From an uncultured Bacteroidales bacterium (GTDB lineage: Bacteria; Bacteroidota; Bacteroidia; Bacteroidales; ML635J-15), in assembly GCA_937899245.1 (NCBI GenBank), contig CALDKB010000016.1, forward strand, positions 1 through 64,000: a DNA stretch of 64,000 nucleotides. The letters run 5' to 3'. This document shows positions 7,634 to 17,505 of the stretch, one piece after another. Position 1 is the stretch's first letter. Each line of letters starts with the position of its first letter. Both the position numbers and the translations under genes were made by a program. Below the pieces are notes generated by a model. That model saw only the letters and a list, made by a program, of their open reading frames with translations. It had not been told where the DNA came from and searched no databases.

Positions 7634-9949
7634 ATGAAAATATATTCTATCGCTTTTTTGCTTTTCGCATGCTTATGTGCTTCTGTTTCTTATGCGTGTG
7701 ATACTACTCTTGTCGCTCGTGACGGATGGCGCATTATTAGTTTCAGCAGCGAAGAACCTGCTGGTGAAGGCGCTAACAATGGACATGCCATTCATTGTAT
7801 CGACGGCGACGTAACCACTTTCTGGCATACCGAATGGCAGGCAAATCGCCCGGATTACCCGCATGAAATTTGCATCGACCTAGGTTCCGAACATCCGATT
7901 AATGGTTTTAGCTTCCTTACTCGTCAGGGAACTACTAACGGTAGAATCAAGGATTTTGAATTATATCTTTCTAACGACTCGCTGGAATGGGGCGACCCAC
8001 AGGCCGTTGGTCGTCTTGAATATCCAAATCCATCGTCAACGGAACAACAGTCGGTTGATTATTATTTCGGCGCTGTCAATTGCCGTTTTGTGCGCCTGAG
8101 GGGATTAAGTAGCGCTGCCGGCGACGTTTACGCTATGTGTGCCGAATTGAATTTCTACGAGGATACTACCTGTGGCGCTGATGGTCGTCTCAATCAAATC
8201 GTAGTGTTGCCCTCAATTTCAAAGCAGTTGAGTACTAACGGACCTATAGAATTGTCGGTATCTTCAAATTCTGCCATTCCAATGTCGTACGAAATAGTCG
8301 CAGGTCCGGCAACCGTCAACGGAAATATCCTTTCCTTGTCGGGAACTTCCGGCACTGTTGAGTTGCGCGCATATAACGACGGTAACGAAAATTACTATCC
8401 TGTCGACCGTAGGACAAGTTTTGTTGTTATTGACCTTAACGAATATTTCCCTGAAATTGTGTCTAAGCTGACCGATGCATACGATTTGCAGATGCCTGCC
8501 ATGTACACATATCTGCTTCATGCGACTGCAACAATCGACGAGGCTGATTACTTGTCGGTTGAGGCTATAGGATATGTCGTAGATGGCGATACGCTTGAGG
8601 TCGAAAATGTTAATGGAGACTACCGCGCGTGGTGGACTCCTTCGGATTTTGGCAACCATACGGTAATCGTTTATGCTACCGGATCCAACGGCAATGTCGC
8701 AATGGATACTCTTAGCATAAATGTGACGGCGCAAGTTGAATCGCAAAGCGTGCAGACTTTCGATGGCGATATCATTGACATGGGTACCATAGGTTCGCAG
8801 TGGTTTTATGGCACTTACGAATTGCCGCAGTTTGTCGGTACATACGATACTATTATTGCCAATTTTATGGTTTCATGCCCGAATGTGCCAGGAAGTTGTG
8901 ACGATTGGGACCGTATGGGGTGGGTGCAGATGAAGGCTCCTGATGGAAATTGGATAGAGTTGTTCCGGTATATTACCCCGTATGGACGTGGCTGCAGTCA
9001 CTCTATTGATGTTACCGACTATGCTTCGTTGCTTCAGGGTAGGGTTGAATTGAGAATGTACATCGAAACTTGGGGAACTGGCGGCTGGCAATTGGATTTG
9101 TCTTTCGACTATCATGCAGGAACTCCACAATACCTATATTCTACAATTGAAGAAATTTGGCAGGGAACATACGATTTTGGAAATTTGGCCAATTTGCAGC
9201 CGGTTCCGGTCAAGACTATCAATCCGATTGAGAATACTGGCGCTGCAAAAATCCGTCTTGTGACAACCGGTCATGGTTGGGGCGATAACAATTCGGGTAA
9301 TGCTGCTGAATTCTATCACGCTATGCATCATTTGCATGTTAATGGAATACAGACTTTCGAGCAGGACCTCTGGACTATTTGTAATCCGAATCCCGACAGA
9401 TGCAGTCCGCAGAATGGAACATGGAGATACGATCGTGCCGGATGGTGTCCGGGTGTTATCGCCAAGCCGTTTTTCTACGACGTTACCGAATACATTTCGT
9501 CTCCTTTCGATCTTGCTTATGTTTTCCAGGAGGATTATGTGGATTATTGCCACCCTAATAATCCTGATTGTGTTTCTGGAACGACTTGTGAAGATTGTAA
9601 TGCAAGTTACAGCCCTCATTATAGGGTAGGTTGTTATTTGGTCCGTTATAGTGTCGAATCAATGGCGGTTGACGAATATGTTTCGGAGCCGCAGACTGAG
9701 ATTTCTGTCGATGTCTTCCCAAATCCAACAAATGGAAAGTTTAGAATCGCCGTTGATGGTGCAACCGTGTACGACCTGACTTGCACGATTGTTGCTATTT
9801 CGGGGGAAACACTATACACTTATTTCTTCGACAATTCCGATGATGCCCAAAATTATTTGTTCGACTTGTCAAGTCTGACTGCTGGAACTTATTTTATGCA
9901 GGTATATACTCAAAATGGTTTTGGCTCATGCAAGATTGTCGTATTGTAA
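7634..9949 (+). CDS. Secreted PNGase F-like glycoamidase with discoidin domain and T9SS signal
   Basis: 771 residues. Order: signal peptide (1-21), F5/8 type C discoidin-like domain (~25-178), beta-sandwich linker region (~185-365), PNGase F-like region (~370-690), type A T9SS sorting domain (~695-771; VFPNPTNGKF). The PNGase F-like part keeps the motifs around the three acidic active-site residues of the Elizabethkingia enzyme (D60, E118, E206). These are D426 in DDWDR, E478 in YIETWG and E559 in AAEFYHAMH, with spacing close to the known enzyme. DRAGWCPG is also conserved. The known enzyme removes N-linked glycans from glycoproteins. Here the discoidin domain could target host or dietary glycans. 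The family call is firm; activity is inferred. Confidence 0.85.
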   Translation: MKIYSIAFLLFACLCASVSYACDTTLVARDGWRIISFSSEEPAGEGANNGHAIHCIDGDVTTFWHTEWQANRPDYPHEICIDLGSEHPINGFSFLTRQGTTNGRIKDFELYLSNDSLEWGDPQAVGRLEYPNPSSTEQQSVDYYFGAVNCRFVRLRGLSSAAGDVYAMCAELNFYEDTTCGADGRLNQIVVLPSISKQLSTNGPIELSVSSNSAIPMSYEIVAGPATVNGNILSLSGTSGTVELRAYNDGNENYYPVDRRTSFVVIDLNEYFPEIVSKLTDAYDLQMPAMYTYLLHATATIDEADYLSVEAIGYVVDGDTLEVENVNGDYRAWWTPSDFGNHTVIVYATGSNGNVAMDTLSINVTAQVESQSVQTFDGDIIDMGTIGSQWFYGTYELPQFVGTYDTIIANFMVSCPNVPGSCDDWDRMGWVQMKAPDGNWIELFRYITPYGRGCSHSIDVTDYASLLQGRVELRMYIETWGTGGWQLDLSFDYHAGTPQYLYSTIEEIWQGTYDFGNLANLQPVPVKTINPIENTGAAKIRLVTTGHGWGDNNSGNAAEFYHAMHHLHVNGIQTFEQDLWTICNPNPDRCSPQNGTWRYDRAGWCPGVIAKPFFYDVTEYISSPFDLAYVFQEDYVDYCHPNNPDCVSGTTCEDCNASYSPHYRVGCYLVRYSVESMAVDEYVSEPQTEISVDVFPNPTNGKFRIAVDGATVYDLTCTIVAISGETLYTYFFDNSDDAQNYLFDLSSLTAGTYFMQVYTQNGFGSCKIVVL

Positions 9950-9969
9950 GAGTTTTTGGTGACAATACG

Positions 9970-9997
9970 AAAAAGGCTCGCAATTGCGGGCCTTTTT
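9970..9997. terminator. Bidirectional terminator between the PNGase-like gene and sufD
   Basis: AAAAAGGCtCGC / GCGgGCCTTTTT hairpin with A and T runs on both sides, 20 bases after one gene and 26 bases past the stop of the convergent sufD. Confidence 0.8.
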
Positions 9998-10022
9998 CCA
10001 TTGGATATAAGAGTTTTAATGA

Positions 10023-11363
10023 TTATTTGCCATTGCAATTCATGAGGCAGTTGCTACAATCGGAAAGTTCTCCACGTAGACGTGAATTTATCATTCCGGA
10101 AATACGTTCCTTCAATGGTTCTATGTGAATGTTCATCAAAATGTCGTTTGCAAAAGCAAACATAAGCATGAATTTTGCCTCTTTGCTTGAAATGCCTCGT
10201 TGGCGAAGGTAGAACATTGCTTCTTCGTCAAGCTGTCCAACTGTTGCCCCATGGCTGCACTGGACATCGTCGGCGTAAATTTCAAGCTGCGGCTTGGTCG
10301 TCATGTGTGCATCGCCTGTTAGGCACAAATTGCGGTTTGTTTGGTATGCTGCCGTCTTTTGTGCTCCTTCGTGAACGATTATCTTGCCCATAAACGAACC
10401 TCGTGCCTGTTCGTCGAGGATAGCCTTGTACAATTCGTTGCTATTGCAATTTGGAACCAAATGCTCTATAAGAGTGTAATTGTCAACGTATTGCTTGCGG
10501 TCGGTAAGGTGAAGCCCAAGCAAATTGGCTTCTGAGTGCTCTCCTTTGAAACGTACGCGAAGATTGTTGCGGACTATACCTCCGTGAAGAGTAAGTACAA
10601 ACGATTCTATATTTGCATTTTCGCACAAGTCGGCTAGATGTGTGTTCGCCGAGCTCGACTTGTCTGGCTCGTTCTGTATCGTATAGTGCGTAAGTCTTGA
10701 TCCGTTACCTACAAACGATTCGGTTGTGTCTATTACAAAATTGCTTGCGCTGTTAAGGGTGTGGTCGCAAACTACAACGGAAAGCGATGAATTGTCGTCA
10801 AGGACAATCAGGTTTCGCTTGATAATGTTTTTGTTGCCGAATCCGTGTGTGAGGTTGATAATCTGCAGGGCCTTTTCAACGTGTACATTCTTGGGTACAT
10901 AGACGAAAAGTCCATCGTCGGCAAGCATTGTGTTTAGACGTACAAAACCGTCAGAAAAACTTTCGGCGCAGGCATTGTAGTACTTTTCGAATATTTCGCG
11001 GTGCTTGTGTTGCGCTTCCTTCATGCTGCATACGATGACATTGCCCGGAATCGCTTTGTTCTGCTCGTAGTAGGTGCCGTTTGAAAGCAGGATTACATTT
11101 GCATCCATATTCTCGACTTCGCACTTGAAATATTCGTTAAGGTCAACATTTGTCTTGCTTTGCAGGATGTTTCCGAATTCGGTCTGGAATATGTCGCTGA
11201 TATTCAAGTTGCGATAGTTTTCGGTTTTGGCTGTTGGAAGTCCCGACTTTCTGAATTCTTCGAGGGCTTCGATACGCTTTCCAAACATAAAGTCGGTGTC
11301 GGACTTGCGGAACTGCTCCGAACAACTGTCGAACATGTCGATATATTTTTTGTTGATGTCCAT
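10023..11363 (-). CDS. sufD: Fe-S cluster assembly protein SufD
   Basis: 446 residues, typical for SufD. It forms the SufBC2D scaffold complex that builds iron-sulfur clusters in the cytoplasm. The C-terminal SufB/SufD beta-helix core is visible (about 150-400: GSFMGKIIVHEGAQKTAAYQTN and QLEIYADDVQCSHGATVGQLDEEAMFYLRQRGI), including the conserved histidine of CSHGA. The N-terminus is the variable helical region. It is the third gene of a minus-strand sufB-sufC-sufD set, 111 bases after sufC. That gap holds a hairpin, so translation or transcript level may differ from sufBC. No sufS or sufE is in the window. Confidence 0.93.
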   Translation of the reverse strand: MDINKKYIDMFDSCSEQFRKSDTDFMFGKRIEALEEFRKSGLPTAKTENYRNLNISDIFQTEFGNILQSKTNVDLNEYFKCEVENMDANVILLSNGTYYEQNKAIPGNVIVCSMKEAQHKHREIFEKYYNACAESFSDGFVRLNTMLADDGLFVYVPKNVHVEKALQIINLTHGFGNKNIIKRNLIVLDDNSSLSVVVCDHTLNSASNFVIDTTESFVGNGSRLTHYTIQNEPDKSSSANTHLADLCENANIESFVLTLHGGIVRNNLRVRFKGEHSEANLLGLHLTDRKQYVDNYTLIEHLVPNCNSNELYKAILDEQARGSFMGKIIVHEGAQKTAAYQTNRNLCLTGDAHMTTKPQLEIYADDVQCSHGATVGQLDEEAMFYLRQRGISSKEAKFMLMFAFANDILMNIHIEPLKERISGMINSRLRGELSDCSNCLMNCNGK

Positions 11364-11406
11364 AATGCTAAAATTAATTGTTATTCAAGACTTTTCGTCA
11401 ACGCTA

Positions 11407-11435
11407 ACCTTCGGCTTCGCTCTGTGGACGAAGGT
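11407..11435 (-). other. Hairpin in the sufC-sufD gap
   Basis: ACCTTCG / CGAAGGT arms with a 15-base loop lie inside the 111-base sufC-sufD spacer. No T run follows, so it is not a normal terminator; it could be an RNA-processing or stability element. Confidence 0.35.
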
Positions 11436-11474
11436 GAATTCGTCGCAGAAATTACTCAGAATGCGAGCTTTTGT

Positions 11475-12227
11475 TTATTCGCCCAATTCCTGTTTTATCC
11501 ATCCGTATCCTTTTTCTTCAAGTTCGAGAGCCAGTTCCTTGCCGGCGGTCTTTACGATGCGACCGTTGTAAAGAATGTGAACAATGTCAGGAACTATAAG
11601 GTCGAGCAGACGCTGGTAGTGTGTGATGACTATGCACGATGTTTCGGGAGTCTTTAGCTTGTTGACTCCGTTTGCAACAATGCGTAGGGCGTCGATATCA
11701 AGTCCGGAATCCGTTTCGTCAAGAATCGACAGAGTCGGCTTTAACATTGCCATTTGGAAGATTTCGTTGCGTTTCTTTTCGCCGCCCGAAAATCCGACAT
11801 TCACCTGACGGTTTGCCAAATCATCCTTCAATTCGACAAATTCCTTCATCTCGCGTGTATATTTAAGGAATTCTGATGCTGTCATTGCTGGCAAGCCCTT
11901 GTATTTGCGCTGTTCGTTGATGGCTGTCTTCATGAAGTTTATCATGCTTACACCTGATATTTCCACCGGATACTGGAAACTCAGGAAAATGCCTTCCTTG
12001 GCTCTGTCCTCAACGCTCATTTCTAGCAAATTCTTGCCGTTGAAATAGATTTCTCCTTCTGTAACCTTGTATCTTTCGTTTCCGGTAAGCACTGCCGAAA
12101 GTGTTGATTTGCCGGCTCCGTTTGGACCCATTATGGCGTGAATCTCTCCTGGATTTATTTCAAGGTTGATTCCATTTAAAATTTTCTTGCCTTCTACTTC
12201 GGCATGTAGGTTCTTTATAGTTAACAT
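11475..12227 (-). CDS. sufC: Fe-S cluster assembly ATPase SufC
   Basis: 250 residues, an ABC-type ATPase without membrane segments. Walker A is GPNGAGKST (~35), the signature is SGGEKKRNE (~148), and Walker B ends LSILDETDSGLD (~170) in the form usual for SufC. A switch histidine follows (VITHYQR). It drives the conformational cycle of the SufBCD scaffold. It lies 27 bases downstream of sufB and before sufD, the common Bacteroidota order. Confidence 0.96.
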   Translation of the reverse strand: MLTIKNLHAEVEGKKILNGINLEINPGEIHAIMGPNGAGKSTLSAVLTGNERYKVTEGEIYFNGKNLLEMSVEDRAKEGIFLSFQYPVEISGVSMINFMKTAINEQRKYKGLPAMTASEFLKYTREMKEFVELKDDLANRQVNVGFSGGEKKRNEIFQMAMLKPTLSILDETDSGLDIDALRIVANGVNKLKTPETSCIVITHYQRLLDLIVPDIVHILYNGRIVKTAGKELALELEEKGYGWIKQELGE

Positions 12228-12254
12228 ATTCGTAATTTTTTTCTTGTTGTAATA

Positions 12255-13709
12255 CTATCCAATGCTTCCTTCCAGACTTATTTGTAGTAGCTTCTGGGCT
12301 TCAACAGCAAATTCCATAGGCAGACGGTTCAGAACTTCCTTGGCATAACCGTTTACTATCAGCCCGATTGCCGCTTCGGTGGAAATTCCTCGCTGGTTGC
12401 AGTAGAATATCTGGTCTTCGCTGATCTTTGACGTTGTTGCTTCGTGTTCAACTATTGCTGTGTCGTTGTTTACGTCGAGGGTGGGGAAGGTGTGTGCCCC
12501 GCACTTGTCGCCCATTAGCAACGAGTCGCATTGTGAGAAATTTCGTGCGTTAGAAGCGTTCTTGCCAATCATTACCATGCCTCGGTATGAATTCTGGCTG
12601 CGTCCTGCCGAAATGCCTTTTGAAACTATGGTGCTGGAAGTGTTCTTTCCAATGTGAATCATCTTAGAGCCGGTGTCGGCCTGCTGGTAGTTGTTGGTAA
12701 CGGCTACAGAGTAGAATTCCGATACTGAATAGTCGCCCTTGAGGACTGTGCTCGGATATTTCCATGTTATTGCCGAGCCGGTTTCAACCTGCGCCCAACT
12801 GATTTTTGAATGGTGCCCGTTGCAAAGTCCGCGCTTTGTTACAAAATTGTAAATTCCGCCTTTGCCTTCCTTGTTGCCAGGGTACCAGTTCTGTACCGTC
12901 GAATATTTTACTTCGGCATTGGCTTCGGCGATAATCTCAACTATGGCGGCATGTAGCTGGTTTTCATCGCGTTGCGGTGCCGTACAGCCTTCCATGTAAC
13001 TTACAAATGCGCCTTCGTCGGCCACTATCAGCGTACGCTCAAACTGACCTGTGTTGCTTGCGTTTATGCGGAAATATGTTGACAGTTCTATCGGGCAGCG
13101 TACTCCTTTGGGAATGTAGCAGAACGAGCCGTCGCTGAAAACTGCCGAGTTGAGGGCTGCAAAATAGTTGTCGCCTGATGGTACAACTCTGCCCAAGTAC
13201 TTCTTTACTAAATCGGGGTGTGTCTTTACCGCTTCGCTGAACGAACAGAAAATTATTCCGTCTTCGGCAAGACGTTCCTGAAATGTTGTCTTTACCGAGA
13301 CACTGTCCATGACAGCGTCAACTGCAACGCCGGAAAGACGTTTCTGCTCATCGAGCGGAATGCCTAGCTTGTCGAAAGTGCTCTTTACTTCGGGGTCAAT
13401 TTCGTCTAGAGAGTTTAGTTTCTTCTGTGGCTTGGGCGCCGAATAATATATTATGCTCTGGTAGTCGATTGGCGGAATGTCGAGATGTCCCCACGATGGC
13501 TGCTCCATGTTTTTCCACTTTGCAAAAGCGTTCAGGCGGAATTCTAGTAGCCATTCCGGCTCGCCTTTCTTCTTGGAAATCAGTCGGACTGTGTCTTCTG
13601 TAAGTCCTACAGGTATTTCGTCGGCTTCGATTTTTGATACGAATCCGTACTTGTATTCCGACTGCGTAACTTCCTTTATTAGTTCCTTGTCCTGTGAATT
13701 TTCAGACAT
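12255..13709 (-). CDS. sufB: Fe-S cluster assembly protein SufB
   Basis: 484 residues, full length. SufB receives sulfur and, with SufC and SufD, assembles nascent Fe-S clusters. Family motifs: [19 protein letters not shown] (~220), [19 protein letters not shown] (~275), a C-terminal [22 protein letters not shown] (~420). The segment around [14 protein letters not shown] carries the usual conserved cysteine. It is the first gene of the suf set and has a good -7 element 24 bases upstream. Its presence without isc genes suggests Suf is the main pathway, but the rest of the genome is not seen. Confidence 0.96.
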   Translation of the reverse strand: MSENSQDKELIKEVTQSEYKYGFVSKIEADEIPVGLTEDTVRLISKKKGEPEWLLEFRLNAFAKWKNMEQPSWGHLDIPPIDYQSIIYYSAPKPQKKLNSLDEIDPEVKSTFDKLGIPLDEQKRLSGVAVDAVMDSVSVKTTFQERLAEDGIIFCSFSEAVKTHPDLVKKYLGRVVPSGDNYFAALNSAVFSDGSFCYIPKGVRCPIELSTYFRINASNTGQFERTLIVADEGAFVSYMEGCTAPQRDENQLHAAIVEIIAEANAEVKYSTVQNWYPGNKEGKGGIYNFVTKRGLCNGHHSKISWAQVETGSAITWKYPSTVLKGDYSVSEFYSVAVTNNYQQADTGSKMIHIGKNTSSTIVSKGISAGRSQNSYRGMVMIGKNASNARNFSQCDSLLMGDKCGAHTFPTLDVNNDTAIVEHEATTSKISEDQIFYCNQRGISTEAAIGLIVNGYAKEVLNRLPMEFAVEAQKLLQISLEGSIG

Positions 13710-13732
13710 TTCTGTGCGTTTTTTTTAGTTTG

Positions 13733-13740
13733 CAAATATA
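13733..13740 (-). promoter_or_regulatory. -7 promoter element of sufBCD
   Basis: TATATTTG on the minus strand matches TAnnTTTG and lies 23 bases upstream of the sufB ATG. No clear -33 element was found at the expected spacing. Confidence 0.6.
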
Positions 13741-14000
13741 CAACATTTTTCGCTGTCCACTTGTTTTGTGTTTGTATGTTTTTAAACAATGCAGAACCAT
13801 TTAGCAGCAATGTTTGTGCAACCGAATACAATGGGCTTGCTTTGATTTGCAGTGGCATCGCTGAACGTCGCAAAATATAAACACCATATGAATGGCTCGT
13901 GAGAAACATCAAACGGCGCAGCCATAGAAACTATTTCTCCCCATTTGCAACAACTTTAAACTATTTGTCTTATATTCGCAACGTAAATACATTTTAAATT

Positions 14001-14840
14001 ATGGACGAACAGCCGATTAGAAAAATTCTAGTTTATACCGATTTTACCTCCGTAGGCGAACGCAGTGTGCAGTGGGCAGTTTATTTCGCCGAAAAATTCA
14101 AGATGGAACTTATCTTGCTGCACGTTATAAATGAAAATACTTATACTTATTTCCAGAAGTCAACTGCTGTGCAGGATGTGAAAAATACTCTTGCCGATTA
14201 TTGTGAAACAATAAAGACAGAAAACGGTGTAAATTGTGACTATTATGTCGAGGAAGGTTGCACTTGCACTATTATTAACTCGACGGCCGAACGTATCGAT
14301 GCATACCTGATTGTGCTTGGTACTCACGGAAAGGACGATATCCAGTATCTCTCTGGAACTTCGGCCGTAAAGATTATCCGCAAGGCACGAATCCCTTATT
14401 TTGTTATTCAGAAAAACACTCCTTATCCAAGTTATGGCAGCAAGATTGTTTTGCCTATGGATGTCGCAAGGGAAATGAAGGAAAAGACTGGTTGGGTGAC
14501 ATATTTTGCAAAGCATCTTGAACAGCTTATCGATATTGTCCATAAGAAAACCGACGACTCTAGGCTTAACAATAACCTTGTTTTCTGCACAAAGTTTTTC
14601 GACAAGTACGAGCTTGTGTATAATCGTATCGTGCTAAACGAACGTAAGAGTATCGATGCTCAGGCTATCGACTATGCATCAAACAACACTTGCAAGATGG
14701 TTGTTATTACAACTACCAAGGAAGAAAAACTGTGGCATAAGATTTTCGGTTTCCCTGAGGCAAAAATCATAGCAAACGAAAAAGGTATTCCAGTTTTGTG
14801 CGTAAATCCTAAGAAAGACCTGTACGTTCCATGCATTTAA
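14001..14840 (+). CDS. Tandem-domain universal stress protein (UspA family)
   Basis: 279 residues forming two Usp-like domains. The first is clear: KILVYTDFTSVGERSVQWAVYFAEKF at the start, then LIVLGTHGKDDIQYLSGTSA, close to the G-2x-G-9x-G(S/T) ATP-binding pattern, and the ending IPYFVIQ. The second half (~150-279) repeats the fold (KIVLPMDVA ... KMVVITTTKEE ... GIPVLCVNP) but lacks the glycine pattern, so it is probably non-nucleotide-binding. Usp proteins are cytoplasmic and rise under growth arrest or stress. It heads a run of four genes with very short gaps. A near-match -7 element (TATATTCG, 13971-13978) precedes it. Confidence 0.85.
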   Translation: MDEQPIRKILVYTDFTSVGERSVQWAVYFAEKFKMELILLHVINENTYTYFQKSTAVQDVKNTLADYCETIKTENGVNCDYYVEEGCTCTIINSTAERIDAYLIVLGTHGKDDIQYLSGTSAVKIIRKARIPYFVIQKNTPYPSYGSKIVLPMDVAREMKEKTGWVTYFAKHLEQLIDIVHKKTDDSRLNNNLVFCTKFFDKYELVYNRIVLNERKSIDAQAIDYASNNTCKMVVITTTKEEKLWHKIFGFPEAKIIANEKGIPVLCVNPKKDLYVPCI

Positions 14841-14845
14841 GAGTA

Positions 14846-16579
14846 ATGAAAAGAATAATAGCAATATCAATTTTGTTTTTCGCGTTCCTTTCTGCTAACG
14901 CTCAAGTTTTCAATGCGTCGGCAGATGATTTCGGCAGATGTTTGATCCAGAAAAACGAAGATGCAAGCATAATTATGCAAAAGTCGGAAACCGCTCAGTT
15001 GGTCGGTTGGCCCAAGGCGTTTTCTAGAAACTTGTATTATACGAATGCTCGTGGTGTATGCCTCAGCGATATTGATGGCGATGGCAACGATGAAATAATT
15101 TTCGGCGCTGACACTGCAATATATGCTTTCTCTGGCAATGGTTCAATGCTGTGGCATGTTGCGCTCGACGGTATTGCATATTATCCGCCTTCCTGTGCCG
15201 ACATTGACGACGATGGATTTCCCGAAATACTTATGTACACTCGTGCTCCGGCTGGACAAAGTACCTCGTACTTCTATATTTTCGACAGGATGGGAAATGT
15301 CCGCGACGGCTTTCCTAAATCATATTCCTCTACAGCCCTGATGATGGGGTGTCCGGTCGTTGCCGACTTTGATGGCGACAGGCAGATGGAAATTATTGTG
15401 GCAAAATTCGGAACCTCGCAAAGCTTGTTGTATGTCTATGAGCCGGATGGTTCGGTGCGCGACGGTTTCCCTAAGAGTGTTTCTGGTCGTTTCTGCGTAA
15501 CTCCTTCTGTGGGTTACGACCATAAGTCGGGGCGTATGGTCGACAGTGTCATTATCCTTAACACTACAAAGGCTTTCCATGCTTTCGACCTCAACGGGAA
15601 CGAACTTGAAGGGTTTCCTGTCGAAGACAATAGCGTAACATTCTCGTATCAGTCGCCGCTTATTTGCCATACGGCAGATAAAACCGTATATGTTGGTGCG
15701 AGCCACGGAGACAATCCAATCTTCTATTCGCTCGAGCAAAATGGACAATACACGGAAAACTGGCCAATACAAACCTACGGCAACGCATGGACATATACGG
15801 CACCAACGGTATCGGGTCTGGGTGCCGATTTCGACTTCTACGTCTTCACGCAGCGTGAAGACGAGGCTGCTATTCATGCAATTAGCCCTGATGGCACTTA
15901 TATCGACGGTTTCCCTGTGTCTCGTAACAACGGTGACGAGGGCGGTAGCGAAGGCGTGACTACTTTGATGTATTCGACCGATTTGAGCAAAGTTTACATT
16001 TTCGGGACTTCAATTTCAACCGATGACAGCGGACTCGGATTCGTGCATGTTTATGAGGCAAATCCAGACTTGTCCGATTTCCACGAGACAGCAGACTCTC
16101 CTCTGCGCGTACCGGGATTGTCGTTTATGAGCGCTGTTAACCTTGGTGATGTGGACGGAAACGGCAAACTCGACCTAGTTGTCCAGTCCTACGACCAGAT
16201 GGGCGAAGGTACAGACTCGATTCATATAAGCGTCTTCGAGACAAACTACGACTACAATCCAAACTTTATGTTCGGAACTTATAAGGGTGGAAATGATAGG
16301 TGCGGTTTTGTTACTCCTTTTGCTATTGAATCTGCTGTGTCAGAAAATTCAAATGTCTTGTCGTCTGTTTTTCCTAATCCTGCTTCAGATGTAATACATG
16401 TGCAGATTTCTGGAATGTCGGACGTGCAAATTGTTGATATTGCGGGACGAATCGTGCTATCAAACGTAGGTTGTTCGGAAAATTGTAATTTTGATGTCTC
16501 AAATCTAAAATCTGGTATTTACTTTGTAAAAGTTTTAAATGACGAAATGTCTAATACAACAAAATTTATAAAGTTATGA
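14846..16579 (+). CDS. FG-GAP/VCBS beta-propeller protein with T9SS type A signal
   Basis: 577 residues. The signal peptide (MKRIIAISILFFAFLSANAQ) fixes the start at 14846, five bases after the previous stop, rather than an in-frame ATG at 14831. At least four FG-GAP-like blades carry calcium-binding DxDxDG-type loops: DIDGDGNDEI (~75), DIDDDGFPEI (~115), DFDGDRQMEI (~175), DVDGNGKLDL (~430). The end is a type A T9SS sorting domain (VFPNPASDVIHVQ ... LKSGIYFVKV ... KFIKL). It is therefore probably an exported, surface-linked propeller. Ligand and function are unknown. It overlaps the next gene by four bases, which points to translational coupling. Confidence 0.85.
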   Translation: MKRIIAISILFFAFLSANAQVFNASADDFGRCLIQKNEDASIIMQKSETAQLVGWPKAFSRNLYYTNARGVCLSDIDGDGNDEIIFGADTAIYAFSGNGSMLWHVALDGIAYYPPSCADIDDDGFPEILMYTRAPAGQSTSYFYIFDRMGNVRDGFPKSYSSTALMMGCPVVADFDGDRQMEIIVAKFGTSQSLLYVYEPDGSVRDGFPKSVSGRFCVTPSVGYDHKSGRMVDSVIILNTTKAFHAFDLNGNELEGFPVEDNSVTFSYQSPLICHTADKTVYVGASHGDNPIFYSLEQNGQYTENWPIQTYGNAWTYTAPTVSGLGADFDFYVFTQREDEAAIHAISPDGTYIDGFPVSRNNGDEGGSEGVTTLMYSTDLSKVYIFGTSISTDDSGLGFVHVYEANPDLSDFHETADSPLRVPGLSFMSAVNLGDVDGNGKLDLVVQSYDQMGEGTDSIHISVFETNYDYNPNFMFGTYKGGNDRCGFVTPFAIESAVSENSNVLSSVFPNPASDVIHVQISGMSDVQIVDIAGRIVLSNVGCSENCNFDVSNLKSGIYFVKVLNDEMSNTTKFIKL

Positions 16580-17493
16580 AAAACACAACATTAAAGATAT
16601 TGGTGGTGGCATTGGCGGCTGCTATGACTTCCACCGTGGCTTTTTCTCAGATTGTAGGTCAGAGGCAAGCTGATGGCTCTGTTATCAATTATATGGATAT
16701 CAACAAGAAAAAACAGGGCAAGTGGGTGAAAAAATATGACAACGGACAGGTTCGTTACGAAGGTTATTTTACAAACGATCTGCCGTCGGGAACTTTCAAC
16801 TACTATTACGAAAATGGTAAGCAGAAGTCGATTTTGGTATATGCCGAAGACCACTCTGCTACGGTAAAGATGTTCTGGGAAAATGGCGGACGTGCTGCCG
16901 AGGGCGGTTACGATTCAGAAAGATTGCGTCACGGCGACTGGCTTATGTACACCGAGGCAGGCAAACTTATAGAAACAATCCATTATGTTCACGGCAAGGC
17001 CGATGGAGTTGTTAAGGTCTATTATCCAAATACAGACAGGTTGGCTCTCGATTGCGTATATGCCGACGGAAAGCGTAATGGCTACTACAAGTATTATTTC
17101 GACAACGGCAACATCCACGAGGATGGCTTCTATAAGGACAATACTAAGCATGGTCACTGGAAAATTTATACTCCCGACGGAAATCTTGAGGAAGAAGGCG
17201 ACTATGTGAACGGATATCGCGAGGGTGAATGGATGGACTATCGCAAGGATAAGGCGGGCGAACTTGTTAATTACACAAGGGGTCATTCCGACAAGGAAGA
17301 GGAAGAAATGAAGGAATGGCAGCGCAAGGCCGAATGGGCAAAGGAACATCAGGACCAGTTTATGCGTCCGGAGGACTATTTGGATGATCCTATACAGTTT
17401 TTCCAGCACAACAGCAATGTGGATTACGGCCTGCCGGCAAATAACAATACGCGTGAAAGCGGTTCTAATAGCACCAAAAAGAACAAGAAATAA
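16576..17493 (+). CDS. Secreted MORN-like repeat protein
   Basis: 305 residues with a signal peptide (MKNTTLKILVVALAAAMTSTVAFSQ). Residues ~45-240 are repeated MORN/YwqK-like units of the form 'GxWxxYxxNGxxxxEGxYxxGxxxGxW' (YDNGQVRYEGYF, YFDNGNIHEDGFY, TPDGNLEEEGDYVNG). The tail is charged and low in complexity (KEEEEMKEWQRKAEW, then N/S/K-rich). Such repeats form beta hairpins and are common in exported Bacteroidota proteins; no enzyme activity is implied. The ATG overlaps the stop of the FG-GAP gene (ATGA). It sits between that gene and mnmA, apparently in one transcript. Confidence 0.8.
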   Translation: MKNTTLKILVVALAAAMTSTVAFSQIVGQRQADGSVINYMDINKKKQGKWVKKYDNGQVRYEGYFTNDLPSGTFNYYYENGKQKSILVYAEDHSATVKMFWENGGRAAEGGYDSERLRHGDWLMYTEAGKLIETIHYVHGKADGVVKVYYPNTDRLALDCVYADGKRNGYYKYYFDNGNIHEDGFYKDNTKHGHWKIYTPDGNLEEEGDYVNGYREGEWMDYRKDKAGELVNYTRGHSDKEEEEMKEWQRKAEWAKEHQDQFMRPEDYLDDPIQFFQHNSNVDYGLPANNNTRESGSNSTKKNKK

Positions 17494-17505
17494 TAAGTGC
17501 CTTTT

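Noticed and set aside
13679..13912. Minus-strand frame upstream of and overlapping the start of sufB
   Set aside because: It spans the suf promoter, has no family features and overlaps sufB out of frame.
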